A stretch of DNA of 64,000 nt, taken from JAJPKK01 sp963802745 (lineage in GTDB: Bacteria; Pseudomonadota; Alphaproteobacteria; Rhizobiales; Xanthobacteraceae). Under the pieces are notes generated by a model. The model searched no databases. It worked only from the letters and a program-made list of their open reading frames with translations, and had not been told where the DNA came from. This document shows positions 55,896 through 64,000 of this stretch, in pieces. The first letter of the stretch is position 1; each line of letters begins with the position of its first letter. The position numbers and the translations under genes were made by a program. The DNA lies in assembly GCA_963802745.1 (NCBI GenBank), contig CAWDKL010000071.1:124001-188000 (forward strand), written 5' to 3'.

Positions 55896-56237
55896 TTACT
55901 CCGTGTATCGCTCCAATGCGATGATCAGGAACCTGAACTCCAGCATCCGACCGTTTGCGAGGGTAGATGGCTCGCCGTCGAACGACAGCATGTAGGTCAT
56001 CGCTTGGTCGAGGCTCCGGATCCAGCGTTTCCGCACCTGCGGATCCGGCAAGCATTTTTCCTCCGCCGTCTTGAGCGCGATGGCGACTGCCTCTTCATTT
56101 CTCGCGGTCACCGCGAAGAACGGCTTGAAACCGAGGCCGCCCGTGTGGTCGGGGAAGATGACGAGTTCGATTGCTCCGATATGGATGTGGCAGCCTTTCA
56201 CCACCCAGTCGCTTGTCACTTTCGAGGCTTGGCACAT
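55896..56237 (-). CDS. Small uncharacterised protein, first gene of the immunity-like operon
   Basis: Product of 113 residues from the ATG at 56237; an earlier ATG at 56291 lies in repeat-like DNA. No signal peptide or membrane helix. VVKGCHIHIGAIELVIFPDH and MTYMLSFDGEPSTLANGRML suggest an alpha/beta cytosolic fold. No family recognised. It ends three bases before the next gene, indicating an operon. Confidence 0.5.
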   Translation of the reverse strand: MCQASKVTSDWVVKGCHIHIGAIELVIFPDHTGGLGFKPFFAVTARNEEAVAIALKTAEEKCLPDPQVRKRWIRSLDQAMTYMLSFDGEPSTLANGRMLEFRFLIIALERYTE

Positions 56238-56240
56238 GAA

Positions 56241-56341
56241 TCGTAGCTCGGGTTGTAGGCGAAGCGCAAACCCGGGACGGGCATCGTCCATGGCGCCGCC
56301 GCCACGGATTTGCGGCTTGGCCTGAAATCCGGGCTACGAAG
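56241..56341. repeat. Short dispersed inverted repeat
   Basis: tcgtagctcgggt near 56241 and atccgggctacga near 56340 are imperfect inverted ends around ~75 bases, the familiar GTAGCCCGG intergenic repeat type. It overlaps the region just upstream of the small operon. Confidence 0.45.
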
Positions 56342-56518
56342 CTGCCTGCCGCTTGGTACCTGGCGGCGCTCACAGGGCGCATGAAGCGCGGTGTATCCGT
56401 TGCAAGCAGGGAGACGGGGCGGCGCAATTCGCTTTTGCTTATTGCGCCACTACGCCGCTTGCTTGAGGCACCGGGGCTTTGCGCGGCAACGGCAGAACGT
56501 GATCGCGGGCCGCCGCGA

Positions 56519-58181
56519 TCACCTCACGAGCGCCTCGAACTCCGCATAGCTCGCGGAACCCCCGTGGCCGCCGGCAAGGCGCGCGGGTCTGATCCCTAAC
56601 CGCGACAGGACCTGATAGAGGTTGACCGCCCCAGGGCTTTTGCGGGAATCGCGAGCCGGGGAATACATATCGGTCACCCACACAATGCCCGCGGTCGGAA
56701 GATGGCCGATCAGCATCCCCTCCACATGCGGATTGGCGATGTTGAAGAGTTGGATTTCGCCGCCGTCGTCCCTCAGCGTCATCCGGTCGGCGACTTCGAT
56801 GACGGTTGCGGGCCGCGGATTCTTCTGCAACGCGTCCGGGATCACCGCATGGGGCGCCTTGAAGACCTGCTCGAAGAACGCGCCGTCGGGACGCGGAACG
56901 ATGACGGCCGCGCCCTCGGCGACGTAGGCGCGGGCGCCGCCGGCATGGTCCGTATGGTGGTGCGTGATGACGAGATATTTGACCGGCCGGCCGGGATATT
57001 TCGCTTTGGCGGCATCGATGGTAAAACGCGATTGCCATTCGTTGATCGGCGCGTCGAACACCACCAGATAATCCTTCATCGCCACGATCAGCCCGTTGTG
57101 CGAGCCGCCGACGACGTGCTGCACGTTCGGCGCCAATTCGACCAGCTTGAGACCCCCGCCCGGCATGAAATTGACCGCATCGCTGTCCGGGAACCGGTTG
57201 AAATTGAGCCGGCGCAACACCCATTGATACGGCACCGCGTCCGTTGCGGGAGGTTTCGCGGACGCCTTGACGGCGTCGGGGAGGCTGAAGGTCGCCTCCG
57301 GGATCGCCGGATTGGGCACGACCTCGGTATACGTGACTTTGGCGATCCTCATATTATCCAGCGTATAGGTCAGCGAATGGGCGACCTTAACGCCACCAAC
57401 GGGCCGCCAATCCGATAGAATTGCGTCGTAAGGCCGGTCGCCCAGGAGGGCGTCATCGTCGAGCGTGCGGATCGCCGCCGGCAAATGGGTGGTGCGGTCG
57501 AACAGGATCGTGAACGTCGTTGCCCCGTCGACGAACGCGACCGCCGGCAACGATACGGCGGGGAAAACGCCCCCGAAGCCGCCCTGAAAGACGCCACCCC
57601 CAAGTTGCTGGTCCGGCAGCGCGCGCAACATCTCCGGTGCGTCCAACGCCTTGAGCAGCAGCACCGGCGACGAGCGCGCGAGTTCGCGCAGATGCGCGGC
57701 AAGACGGATCGCCGACATCGCCTGTTTGCCCTTCGGCGGCAGGTCGGATTGGGTAATGGCCAGATCGCTGCCGGCGACATCCGCATAGCCGAATGCCGGC
57801 GTGACGATCTCGCTGTAAATGTCGTGGGTGACGGCGGGGAACTGGATTGCACGGTCCCAATCGGTGCGGGCCATGCCGGTCTGCAAATTCCAGACCATCG
57901 CAAAGGTCGAGTGATCCGTAAAGACCGGAGCACCGCCAGCGACATCAGGATTCCTCCGGTTCCCAGTGCCTGACCTCGCCCTTGACGGCGATGCGCCGCA
58001 GGCTGCGCAGTGCTTCGCCGCCACCCATCGCGTCAACGGCCTGTTTGACGAGGTCCACCGGCTGCGTGACCTGCGCGGCGGCGAACTCCGGCATCCCGGC
58101 GTCGAATAGCAAGGCGAGCGCGACGGCGAGGCCGGATATGGTTGCGCGATACGCGTGATCGGCACGGCATGATCTGGTCAT
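56519..58181 (-). pseudogene. Secreted metallo-beta-lactamase-fold hydrolase, frame broken near 57952
   Basis: The true N-terminus is the ATG at 58181 (GAGGAA upstream), giving a signal peptide with ISGLAVALALLFDAGMPEFA and QAVDAMGGGEALRSL. This frame stops near 57945. One base shift joins it to VAGGAPVFTDHSTF and the rest. The C-terminal MBL domain has the zinc motif ITHHHTDHAGG, later NPHVEGMLIGHLP and GGHGGSASYAEFE. Full length is about 550 residues, with a large N-terminal lipoprotein-carrier-like domain. Either inactive or an indel error. Substrate unknown. Confidence 0.8.
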
Positions 58182-58657
58182 TGCAACGCGTTCCTCGCCG
58201 GTTTCACCGAGACTATCGCAACTATACGAGACTATCGCAACTATAACTGTGCCACGGCGCCGGGCTATCAAATTCACACATATCGTTGCGGCGGCTCCAT
58301 ATACCTCTCCCTGCCGGTGAGGTCGCCGTCGCGCGGAGCGGGACGGCGGAGGTTGGAGCAAGCGGTCGGGTAGGATCGAGGCGCGTAGCGGGCTTCCGGC
58401 CGGCAAGGCTTTCGGACGATTGGCGCAAAAGGTCGATCGACGGCGCTCTTGCGGGTCACGGAATTTTGCATGTTATTTTCCGGACAAAAAAAGCCCTTGA
58501 TTGTCAATGGCGTGGCTGTTGTGCAGTAGCTTGACCGTCACGACCATTGCGAGCGTTCGACCGGAGAGGGGTCTTCCTTGTTGACAGTAAATCCGCCGCA
58601 GCGTCTAATTTTCAAAACTCATAAACGGCGCAAAAATGCGCCGGGGAGGGGAGCGGC
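58182..58657. other. Divergent gap with a partial repeat
   Basis: 58306-58360 (cctctccctgccggtgaggtcgccgtcgcgcgg) is a worn half of the 38 kb palindrome element. A GGGGAGGGGAG ribosome site for the gene at 58658 lies at the right end. No gene recognised. Confidence 0.5.
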
Positions 58658-59689
58658 ATGATATCGAGGCTGGGAGTAATTGCCGGTGCGTGTTTAGGAG
58701 CGATTTTCGCTGCCGGCACAGTGTCGGCGCAGACCGCGGCGACACCGCCGGGAGCGCTCGCGCCTGAGGCAATTCAGCCGTGGGGGCTGCCGCCACCACC
58801 GCCCGGGGTCGGTCCGGTCGAACTGTTCGCTGACATTCATGAGACGCCACAGGGAAAGTTTCTCGAAGGCGGCGCCTTCGACACCGAGGCAAATTTCTGG
58901 TTCGTCGCCATCAATACCGGGTGGGTGTCCTACCTCACGCCGGACAAGCGGCTGGTGCCTGTCTTCAACTGCGATCCGCCGCCGGAATTGGGCATCAAGT
59001 GCGAGCCGCAGGGCACCCGCTGGCACGAAGGAAAGCTCTATCTGACCACGCGCCACATCGGCATCATCGTCTACGATCCGCAGACCAAGAAGGTCAGCCC
59101 GCTGGTGACGTCGTATCGCAATCAAAACTTCAAGGGACCGAACGACCTCGACTTCGACGCTGACGGGAACCTCTATTTCACCGATCCTTGGGGCACCGGC
59201 GCCGGGCCTGAGACGGCCGACATGACGGGGGCCGTCTATCAGTACTCCAAGGACGGCATGCTCCGGCGCATCCTCTCGACGGGGAGCTTTCCGAACGGCA
59301 TTGCGGTATCGCCGGACAACAACACGCTCGCGATCGGCGATTTTGCGTCCAACCGGGTGCTTTACTACGGGTTCCAGCGGGGGAACGTGAGAGCCGGCAG
59401 CTATAATCCCGGCGCCGGTGGTCCGGACGGCATCCACTACGATGTGCGCGGCAACCTCTGGGCGATGCTCGGCATCGGCGGGATCATCGAATATGATCCA
59501 CGCGGCGTCATCCTCGGTTACGTGCCGCTGCCGAACGGCGATGCGGCAGGTACGAACTTTGCGTTTGGCGGCCCCGATAACCAGTATATCTATATGGAAG
59601 GGGCCGTCAGCGGCACGATCTGGCGCTTTAAGGCGCCCTATCCGGGTCTGATCGGACCGGGCGGCGTGCGGCTGCAGGCGCAGCGTTAA
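58658..59689 (+). CDS. Secreted SMP-30/gluconolactonase-like beta-propeller
   Basis: Periplasmic protein of 343 residues with a signal peptide ending at TVSAQT. Blades carry LEGGAFDTEANFWFV (metal Glu at the family position), FKGPNDLDFDADGNLYFTDP (Asn and Asp metal ligands) and FPNGIAVSPDNNTLAI, with GPDGIHYDVRGNLWAM. These are the calcium/zinc ligands of SMP-30-type lactonases. It probably hydrolyses sugar or aromatic lactones. Confidence 0.86.
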   Translation: MISRLGVIAGACLGAIFAAGTVSAQTAATPPGALAPEAIQPWGLPPPPPGVGPVELFADIHETPQGKFLEGGAFDTEANFWFVAINTGWVSYLTPDKRLVPVFNCDPPPELGIKCEPQGTRWHEGKLYLTTRHIGIIVYDPQTKKVSPLVTSYRNQNFKGPNDLDFDADGNLYFTDPWGTGAGPETADMTGAVYQYSKDGMLRRILSTGSFPNGIAVSPDNNTLAIGDFASNRVLYYGFQRGNVRAGSYNPGAGGPDGIHYDVRGNLWAMLGIGGIIEYDPRGVILGYVPLPNGDAAGTNFAFGGPDNQYIYMEGAVSGTIWRFKAPYPGLIGPGGVRLQAQR

Positions 59690-59800
59690 GCGCCAGTTCA
59701 ACACCCGAAACTTGCCCTTCTCGATGTAGGAACAAATCTCATCGATCTCTGCAAGCGCGGTCGCGGTGCGGCGGACCGCATCGGCCGCGGTAACGCGCAA
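59690..59800 (-). pseudogene. Fragment of a ParE/RelE-type toxin
   Basis: The minus strand from 59800 reads AVRRTATALAEIDEICSYIEKGKF, like the first helix pair of ParE toxins (LxEIxxYIxxDNP), then the similarity ends at the SMP-30 gene. No antitoxin fragment is seen. Confidence 0.45.
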
Positions 59801-59904
59801 AGGTTGCCTTCACGGCCTCGAGGGCGCGACGTTTCCCACACCAGCGTAGCGCCGTGCTCGCCACCGAGTATGCGTGATACCGTCGATCGCCGAATAGCTT
59901 TAGC

Positions 59905-60318
59905 TGCGGCCTGGCTGCGGTTGCGCGAGAAAGGTGGCAAGGCGCACGTCATGCCGTGCTACCATCATCTTGAGGAGTATCTTGCGGCGTATCTTGACGG
60001 CGCCGGATTGCGCGACGATCCCAAGCGGGCGTAGTTCGCGTCGCTGGCGCGCGTTCCGAGACGGCCGCTGACCCGCACGGTGATGCATCTAGCCAACGCC
60101 CACGCCATGATCCGCCGCCGCGCCAGGGCGGCCGGCGTCGCCACGGCGATCCCCAATCATAGCTTCATGCAACCGGGATCACAGCGTATTTGAAGAACGG
60201 CGGCACGCTGGGGAAGGCCGCGTCTATGGCCAACCATGCTTCGATCCGTACCACGCAGCTTTACGGTCGCTGCCGCGACGAGATGAGCCTTGATGAGTTC
60301 GAGCGGATTTTGGTTTAG
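59905..60318 (+). pseudogene. Decayed tyrosine recombinase (integrase), C-terminal catalytic part
   Basis: The pieces lie in different frames. WLRLREKGGKAHVMPCYHHLEEYLAAY is the core beta-hairpin and helix. MIRRRARAAGVATAIPNHSF is the box II approach, where the family reads NHSFRATG; here the Arg is lost. ITAYLKNGG...MANHASIRTTQLYGR then carries the nucleophile Tyr, and DEMSLDEFERIL ends at TAG 60318. At least two frame changes and the lost catalytic Arg make it inactive. It marks the edge of an old integrative element next to the AT-rich island. Confidence 0.8.
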
Positions 60319-60656
60319 CAACCCTGCTCCAGTAGCTTGCGCGTCCGCTGCAGTCAGCATCGTCAAGACGGAACTGTCAACGAGCCTAGCCAGCGCCGCT
60401 AAAGTGATCTAATGTGGTACGCACAGAAATCGGAGGCGAACATGCCAGCTCGCTTGGTATTGTTGAGATTTCGGGGCCGCTGTTGTTGTGAGCTGCGGCA
60501 GTTGGGATGGACGGAGGAGATACGTCGTGGTAACAGGTTGAGCTGACTGACGCCACTTGACGTAGTCAGTTACCCTTACGCGCTTACAGTTGGCAACTTG
60601 ATGACCCCTCAAGTTTGTACGACAGCAACACATCCCGCTTCTATGAGATCGCGCCC

Positions 60657-61949
60657 ATGACCGAACGAATTGTCGGCATTGTCCCAGCGGGTGGACGGGC
60701 TAGAAGGATTTACGGGTTTTTTAAGGAACTGATGCCAATCGGTATGGACGAACATGATAGAGCTAAATTTATAGTAAGTGGGGAACAGATAATTGATAAG
60801 ATTATAGCGGCTGGGGCGCAAGCTGTACACTTAATAATAAGTCGGCATAAGAGTTTTGTGGCAGAATATTTTTCTGTAAATAATAAGTTCAATGGGAGAC
60901 TCAACGTGAATTATGTTGGAGAGGATCTAGAAACCGCCGGTATGCCGTATACATTAGATAGTCAATATTATCAAGTGAGAGAATATGATACCGTTATAAT
61001 GGGGCTACCTGATACTATCATTGAGCCTGCTGACGCGTTTACAAGAATATTACATATTCTACGTTACAATAAAGCGGACATCGCGATTGGTGTGTTCGCA
61101 ACTGACTATAGAAATAAAGGCGGTTGGATTGAATTCGACAGGGTTACAAAAATTGTGACCGGTCACTTTGATCATGCATCGCCAAAATTCCCACGAAATC
61201 CTGATAACGCGTGGGCTGTGGTGGCTTGGAATAAAAAATTTACAGAATTCATGCACGCCGAACTAGGTAAAAAATCAGCACTTTTAAAAACAACACCAAT
61301 GAATAAAGAAATTATATTTGGATATATGATAGATATAGCAATAAAAAATGACACAATAAAAATTGTGGCAGATTATATAGACGAGCGCGACGGTTTTTTT
61401 TGGGATATTACATCGCTCGAAAAATATTTTGAGTTGCTGCGTTATTATTATCCGATCGATGGTGCATCCCGAAGGTTCCTCAAAGCTGGACAAGAGCCAA
61501 TGCCTTCTTGTAAATCTGACAAAAAGATATTTATTGGCCATGGCCGGTCCTTAATGTGGCGTGAACTGAAGGATTTTATAAAAGATAGCCTTGGTTTGTT
61601 GTATGATGAGTTTAATCGTGTTCCTGTTGCAGGTTCAACGAATGTCGAACGATTATCTGAAATGCTCAACGGAGCAGCTATTGCATTTATAGTGCTGACC
61701 GCCGAAGATGAGCAGCATGATGGGACACTTCGCGCGCGCCAGAACGTAATTCATGAGGTTGGGCTTTTTCAAGGGCGTTTAGGCTTTTCCAAAAGTATCA
61801 TTCTGCTTGAGGAAAAGTGCGAAGCGTTCTCAAATATAGATGGTTTGGGACAAATCCGTTTCCCTGCAGGAAAAATTTCATCTGTATTCGAAGAAGTGCG
61901 TAGAGTGCTGATTAGAGAAAAGATAATTGATGGATCAAAGGTTTCGTGA
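60657..61949 (+). CDS. Nucleotidyltransferase-TIR-like fusion protein
   Basis: A 430-residue, strongly AT-rich gene. Residues 1 to about 245 are a sugar-nucleotide-type nucleotidyltransferase: IVGIVPAGGRARRIYGFFKE with LMPIG in place of the usual GGxGTRLxPxTxxxPKxLxP, and VIMGLPDTIIEPADAF with an Asp where such enzymes bind metal. Residues 289-425 match the TIR-like nucleotide-binding domain of CBASS Cap12 (PF10137): KKIFIGHGRSLMWRELKDFI, AIAFIVLTAEDE, then LRARQNVIHEVGLFQGRLGF, where Glu367 is the catalytic-type residue. No membrane helix. ATG 60657 is preferred to TTG 60615. It is flanked by integrase and rfb relics. A nucleotide-signalling or NAD-consuming defence role is inference. Confidence 0.78.
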   Translation: MTERIVGIVPAGGRARRIYGFFKELMPIGMDEHDRAKFIVSGEQIIDKIIAAGAQAVHLIISRHKSFVAEYFSVNNKFNGRLNVNYVGEDLETAGMPYTLDSQYYQVREYDTVIMGLPDTIIEPADAFTRILHILRYNKADIAIGVFATDYRNKGGWIEFDRVTKIVTGHFDHASPKFPRNPDNAWAVVAWNKKFTEFMHAELGKKSALLKTTPMNKEIIFGYMIDIAIKNDTIKIVADYIDERDGFFWDITSLEKYFELLRYYYPIDGASRRFLKAGQEPMPSCKSDKKIFIGHGRSLMWRELKDFIKDSLGLLYDEFNRVPVAGSTNVERLSEMLNGAAIAFIVLTAEDEQHDGTLRARQNVIHEVGLFQGRLGFSKSIILLEEKCEAFSNIDGLGQIRFPAGKISSVFEEVRRVLIREKIIDGSKVS

Positions 61950-62350
61950 CGGGTGCTCTTCCCGGAATTTTTGGCGCAGCAAGCGCGGTTTCCTGACCGG
62001 CCACACCGGCTTCGAGGGCGGCCGGCTTGCGCTTTGGCCTCAGCAAATGGGCGCGGTAGTTCATGGTTATGCGCTGGAGCGGCCGACCGAGCCGAAGCTC
62101 CTCGCCCTCGCGCGCATCGGCGAAGGGATCGAGCACCAGATCGCTGATATCCGTGATGCGGTGACTGTGTCGGCAGCCATGCAGGCCTTCAGGTCCGATA
62201 TTGTGCTGCATCTAGCGGCGCATCCGGCAACTGCGTCTTTCGCTAGCCAAAGCTTTGACGATGACCGTCGATTGGTTCAAAGCGTATCGCAACGGCGACA
62301 TCATGCGCGACGTGACGGTGAGGCACGGTGAAGCTTATGGTTTCAAATAA
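61930..62350 (+). pseudogene. rfbG: rfbG relic: CDP-glucose 4,6-dehydratase with an internal deletion
   Basis: The N-terminal part, FWRSKRGFLTGHTGFEGGRLALW, then GYALERPTEPKLLALARIGEG and FRSDIVLHLAAHPA, matches CDP-glucose 4,6-dehydratase. After about 62240 a second frame reads AKALTMTVDWFKAYRNGDIM and ends at TAA 62350, which is the enzyme's normal C-terminus. About 230 central residues, including the YxxxK site, are missing. It overlaps the end of the fusion gene by 20 bases and precedes rfbH, the standard order. Confidence 0.85.
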
Positions 62351-62365
62351 GAAAAGGAATGATCT

Positions 62366-63720
62366 ATGAAAGAATACATTGATAAAAGTCCTGCCACCGA
62401 TGAACGCGAACAATTGCGCCAACAAATTCTCGATCTTGTCGGTCGCTACGCCGAAGTCGCGCATGCGCCGAAGGCCTTTGTGGCAGGGCACTCGGCAGTT
62501 CCGGTTTCAGGCAAGGTATATGGCGTTTCCGACATGCAGGCGTTAGTCGATAGCGCGTTGGATTTTTGGCTTACCGCAGGCCGTTTCAACAATATGTTCG
62601 AGGAACGCCTTGCCAGATTCCTCGGCGTGCATTTCGCGATCACCTGCAATTCTGGTTCTTCTGCCAATCTGCTCGCAGCAACAGCGTTAACAAGCCATCT
62701 GCTGGGTGACTGCGCTTTGAAAACAGGTGACGAAGTCATCACCTGCGCGACGGGATTTCCGACCACCGTCAATCCGCTGTTGCAAAATGGGTTCGTTCCC
62801 GTGTTCATCGATGTCGATATTCCGACCTACAACATCCGCCCAGACTTGATAGAAGCGGCGGTTACATCTAAAACGCGCGCCATCATGGTCGCGCACACGC
62901 TCGGCAATCCCTTCGATCTAGACACGGTCATGAGCGTCGCCAAGAAGCACAATCTGTTCGTAGTTGAGGACAGCTGCGATGCGCTTGGCGCGACCTATAA
63001 TGGCAAAAAAGTCAGCACTTTCGGCGATATCGCCACCGTAAGTTTTTATCCCGCGCACCACATCACAACAGGCGAAGGTGGAGCTGTGTTTACCAATAGC
63101 GTGACGCTCAAGCGTATCGTTGAATCTTTACGAACTGGGGGCGTGATTGCTGGTGCGACCCCGGTCGCGATAATGCGTGTAGAAAACGCTTTGAATGGCG
63201 GTTGGGTGAGCTACCCTATGGCTACGATCACAAATACACCTATTCGCATCTCGGCTATAATCTCAAGATCACCGATATGCAAGCGGCGGTCGGTTGCGCG
63301 CAGCTTGACCGGCTTGATGAGTTCATCGCGCGCCGCCGCGTGAACTTCAACCGGCTTAAAGCTCGCCTCAAAAAGCACGAAGACATTTTTATTTTGCCGG
63401 AAGCAACGCCAAAAGCGCAACCTTCGTGGTTCGGTTTTCCAATCTCGATGCGCAAAAATGCGCCGTTCGCGCGTGACGAGCTGCTCAAATATCTCGACCA
63501 CAAAAAAATTGGCACGCGGCTGTTGTTCGGGGGCAATCTGGTCCGCCAGCCTTACATGAAAGGCCGAAATTACCGCGTGCATGGAGCGTTGGATGCCAGC
63601 GACAAGGTGATGCGCGACACCTTCTGGCTAGGCGTCTATCCCGGCCTTGGCGATGGTGAGATTGATTATATTGTCGAGTGCATTGGCTGTTTCGTGGAAG
63701 TTGGGTGTAAGGCCTACTAA
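62366..63720 (+). pseudogene. rfbH: rfbH: CDP-4-keto-6-deoxyglucose 3-dehydrase, frame broken near 63135
   Basis: PLP- and [2Fe-2S]-dependent dehydrase of the CDP-dideoxyhexose pathway. The first frame has RFNNMFEERLARFLGV, VVEDSCDALGATYNG and SFYPAHHITTGEGG, with the His that replaces Lys in this family. Near 63135 one base is missing; the next frame gives DCWCDPGRDNAC (cluster cysteines), LGELPYGYDHKYTYSHLGYN and runs to 63720. Start ATG 62366 with AAGGA. Full length about 450 residues. With rfbG deleted the pathway is dead here, even if this break is an error. Confidence 0.87.
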
Positions 63721-64000
63721 CCCGGATCATGCATCAGGCAGAGGATTTTTGCTGGTCTGGCCGGCGGGCGCGCGGGCGCGATCCGTCCGGGTGGATCGGT
63801 GTGGGGTCACTCGCTGTGCAACGCGTTCGGGATTGATGTGCCCTTGTGGGGGGCTCGTCGGGGCCCCCGGCCCCGCGGCTTATGGACCCGCCGACATGAG
63901 GCCTTGCGCGGCGGCGCGGAACAGCGCGCCCGGCGATGTGTTCGATCACGCGCGCCCCGATCTCTTGATCAGGCGGTCGCGGAACGTGGCGAACTCGGCA
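63721..64000 (-). mobile_element. End of an IS element, IS1380-like transposase C-terminus
   Basis: Directly after rfbH, cccggatcatgcatcaggc looks like an IS terminal repeat. The minus strand from 64000 reads AEFATFRDRLIKRSGRA and, in another frame, SPGALFRAAAQGLMSAGP, which resembles the tail of IS1380-type transposases (PxxALFRxxxxGLxxxGP). The frame change suggests a worn copy. The element continues beyond the window. Confidence 0.5.

Noticed and set aside
58694..59800. Minus-strand open frame opposite the SMP-30-like gene
   Set aside because: Only its first ~25 residues look like protein (ParE fragment); the remainder is antisense to conserved propeller blades.
60442..60546. Open frame of 34 codons behind cggaggcg
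   Set aside because: Arg/Cys-rich product with no family resemblance, in decayed DNA between the integrase relic and the fusion gene.
60657..61949. Calling the fusion gene a CBASS operon
   Set aside because: No Pol-beta-type CD-NTase, Cap2/Cap3 or HORMA/TRIP13 genes are present, and the N-terminal nucleotidyltransferase has sugar-nucleotide-type motifs, so the CBASS label is not supported.
60657..61949. Calling the fusion gene rfbF (glucose-1-phosphate cytidylyltransferase)
   Set aside because: It sits in the rfbF position, but the motif reads GGRARRIYGFFKE rather than GGxGTRL, and a TIR-like domain follows.
1..64000. Search by eye for tRNA, rRNA and riboswitch genes
   Set aside because: No T-arm GTTCGA motif in a cloverleaf context, no rRNA segments and no riboswitch cores were recognised; a covariance-model scan would be needed to exclude small RNAs.

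Overview
The window reads as chromosomal DNA of a GC-rich soil alphaproteobacterium, most likely Hyphomicrobiales (Bradyrhizobium / Xanthobacteraceae type). The basis is RuvX, IspA, MurJ, L33, BcsS and HdeA-type genes of that flavour, many Tat- or Sec-exported oxidoreductases and beta-propellers, and dispersed palindromic repeats built on a cctctcccc core. No rRNA, tRNA or CRISPR array was recognised.

Layout. 0-2.5 kb: RND efflux operon on the minus strand (secreted low-complexity protein, adaptor, permease running off the left edge). 2.9-5.3 kb: triheme cytochrome c and a frame-broken formate/nitrite transporter. 6.0-8.9 kb: two overlapping GTPase genes with membrane segments. 9-11.6 kb: PQQ-type sugar dehydrogenase whose 3' end runs into an AAA-ATPase remnant, then a RES/Xre toxin-antitoxin pair. 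12-16.4 kb: a 1461-residue hybrid kinase. 16.8-22.1 kb: uncharacterised protein, NAD-binding oxidoreductase, HdeA-like protein, AT-rich DUF3800 gene, MurJ. 22.2-33.3 kb: two diverged copies of a universal-stress-protein/metallo-hydrolase pair, each having lost a different member, around a spermidine-dehydrogenase-like enzyme, an RMD1-like protein, an amine-oxidase/methyltransferase fusion and BcsS. 33.4-43 kb: two broken MmgE/PrpD genes, serine hydrolase, YdeI-like protein, DAO-type oxidase, NHL propeller, M20 peptidase. 43-50.8 kb: P-loop kinase, small secreted protein, broken molybdopterin-binding protein, broken LivF, a repeat array, ispA, hydrolase, ruvX, rpmG. 51-58.2 kb: three related secreted proteins, immunity-like small genes and a broken metallo-hydrolase. 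58.6-64 kb: SMP-30-like protein, then an island with ParE and integrase relics, an AT-rich nucleotidyltransferase-TIR fusion gene, relics of rfbG and rfbH, and the end of an IS element.

The most distinctive object is the gene at 60657-61949. It joins a sugar-nucleotide-type nucleotidyltransferase to a TIR-like domain of the Cap12/PF10137 type with the catalytic-type glutamate kept. It lies beside a decayed integrase, in the slot where rfbF would stand before rfbG-rfbH. This is a candidate undescribed nucleotide-signalling or defence effector.

A warning on sequence quality: at least nine otherwise well-conserved genes are each broken by one to three single-base frame changes. Either this stretch is decaying or the assembly carries indel errors. 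These genes are listed as pseudogene with the break position, and many may be intact in the living cell.
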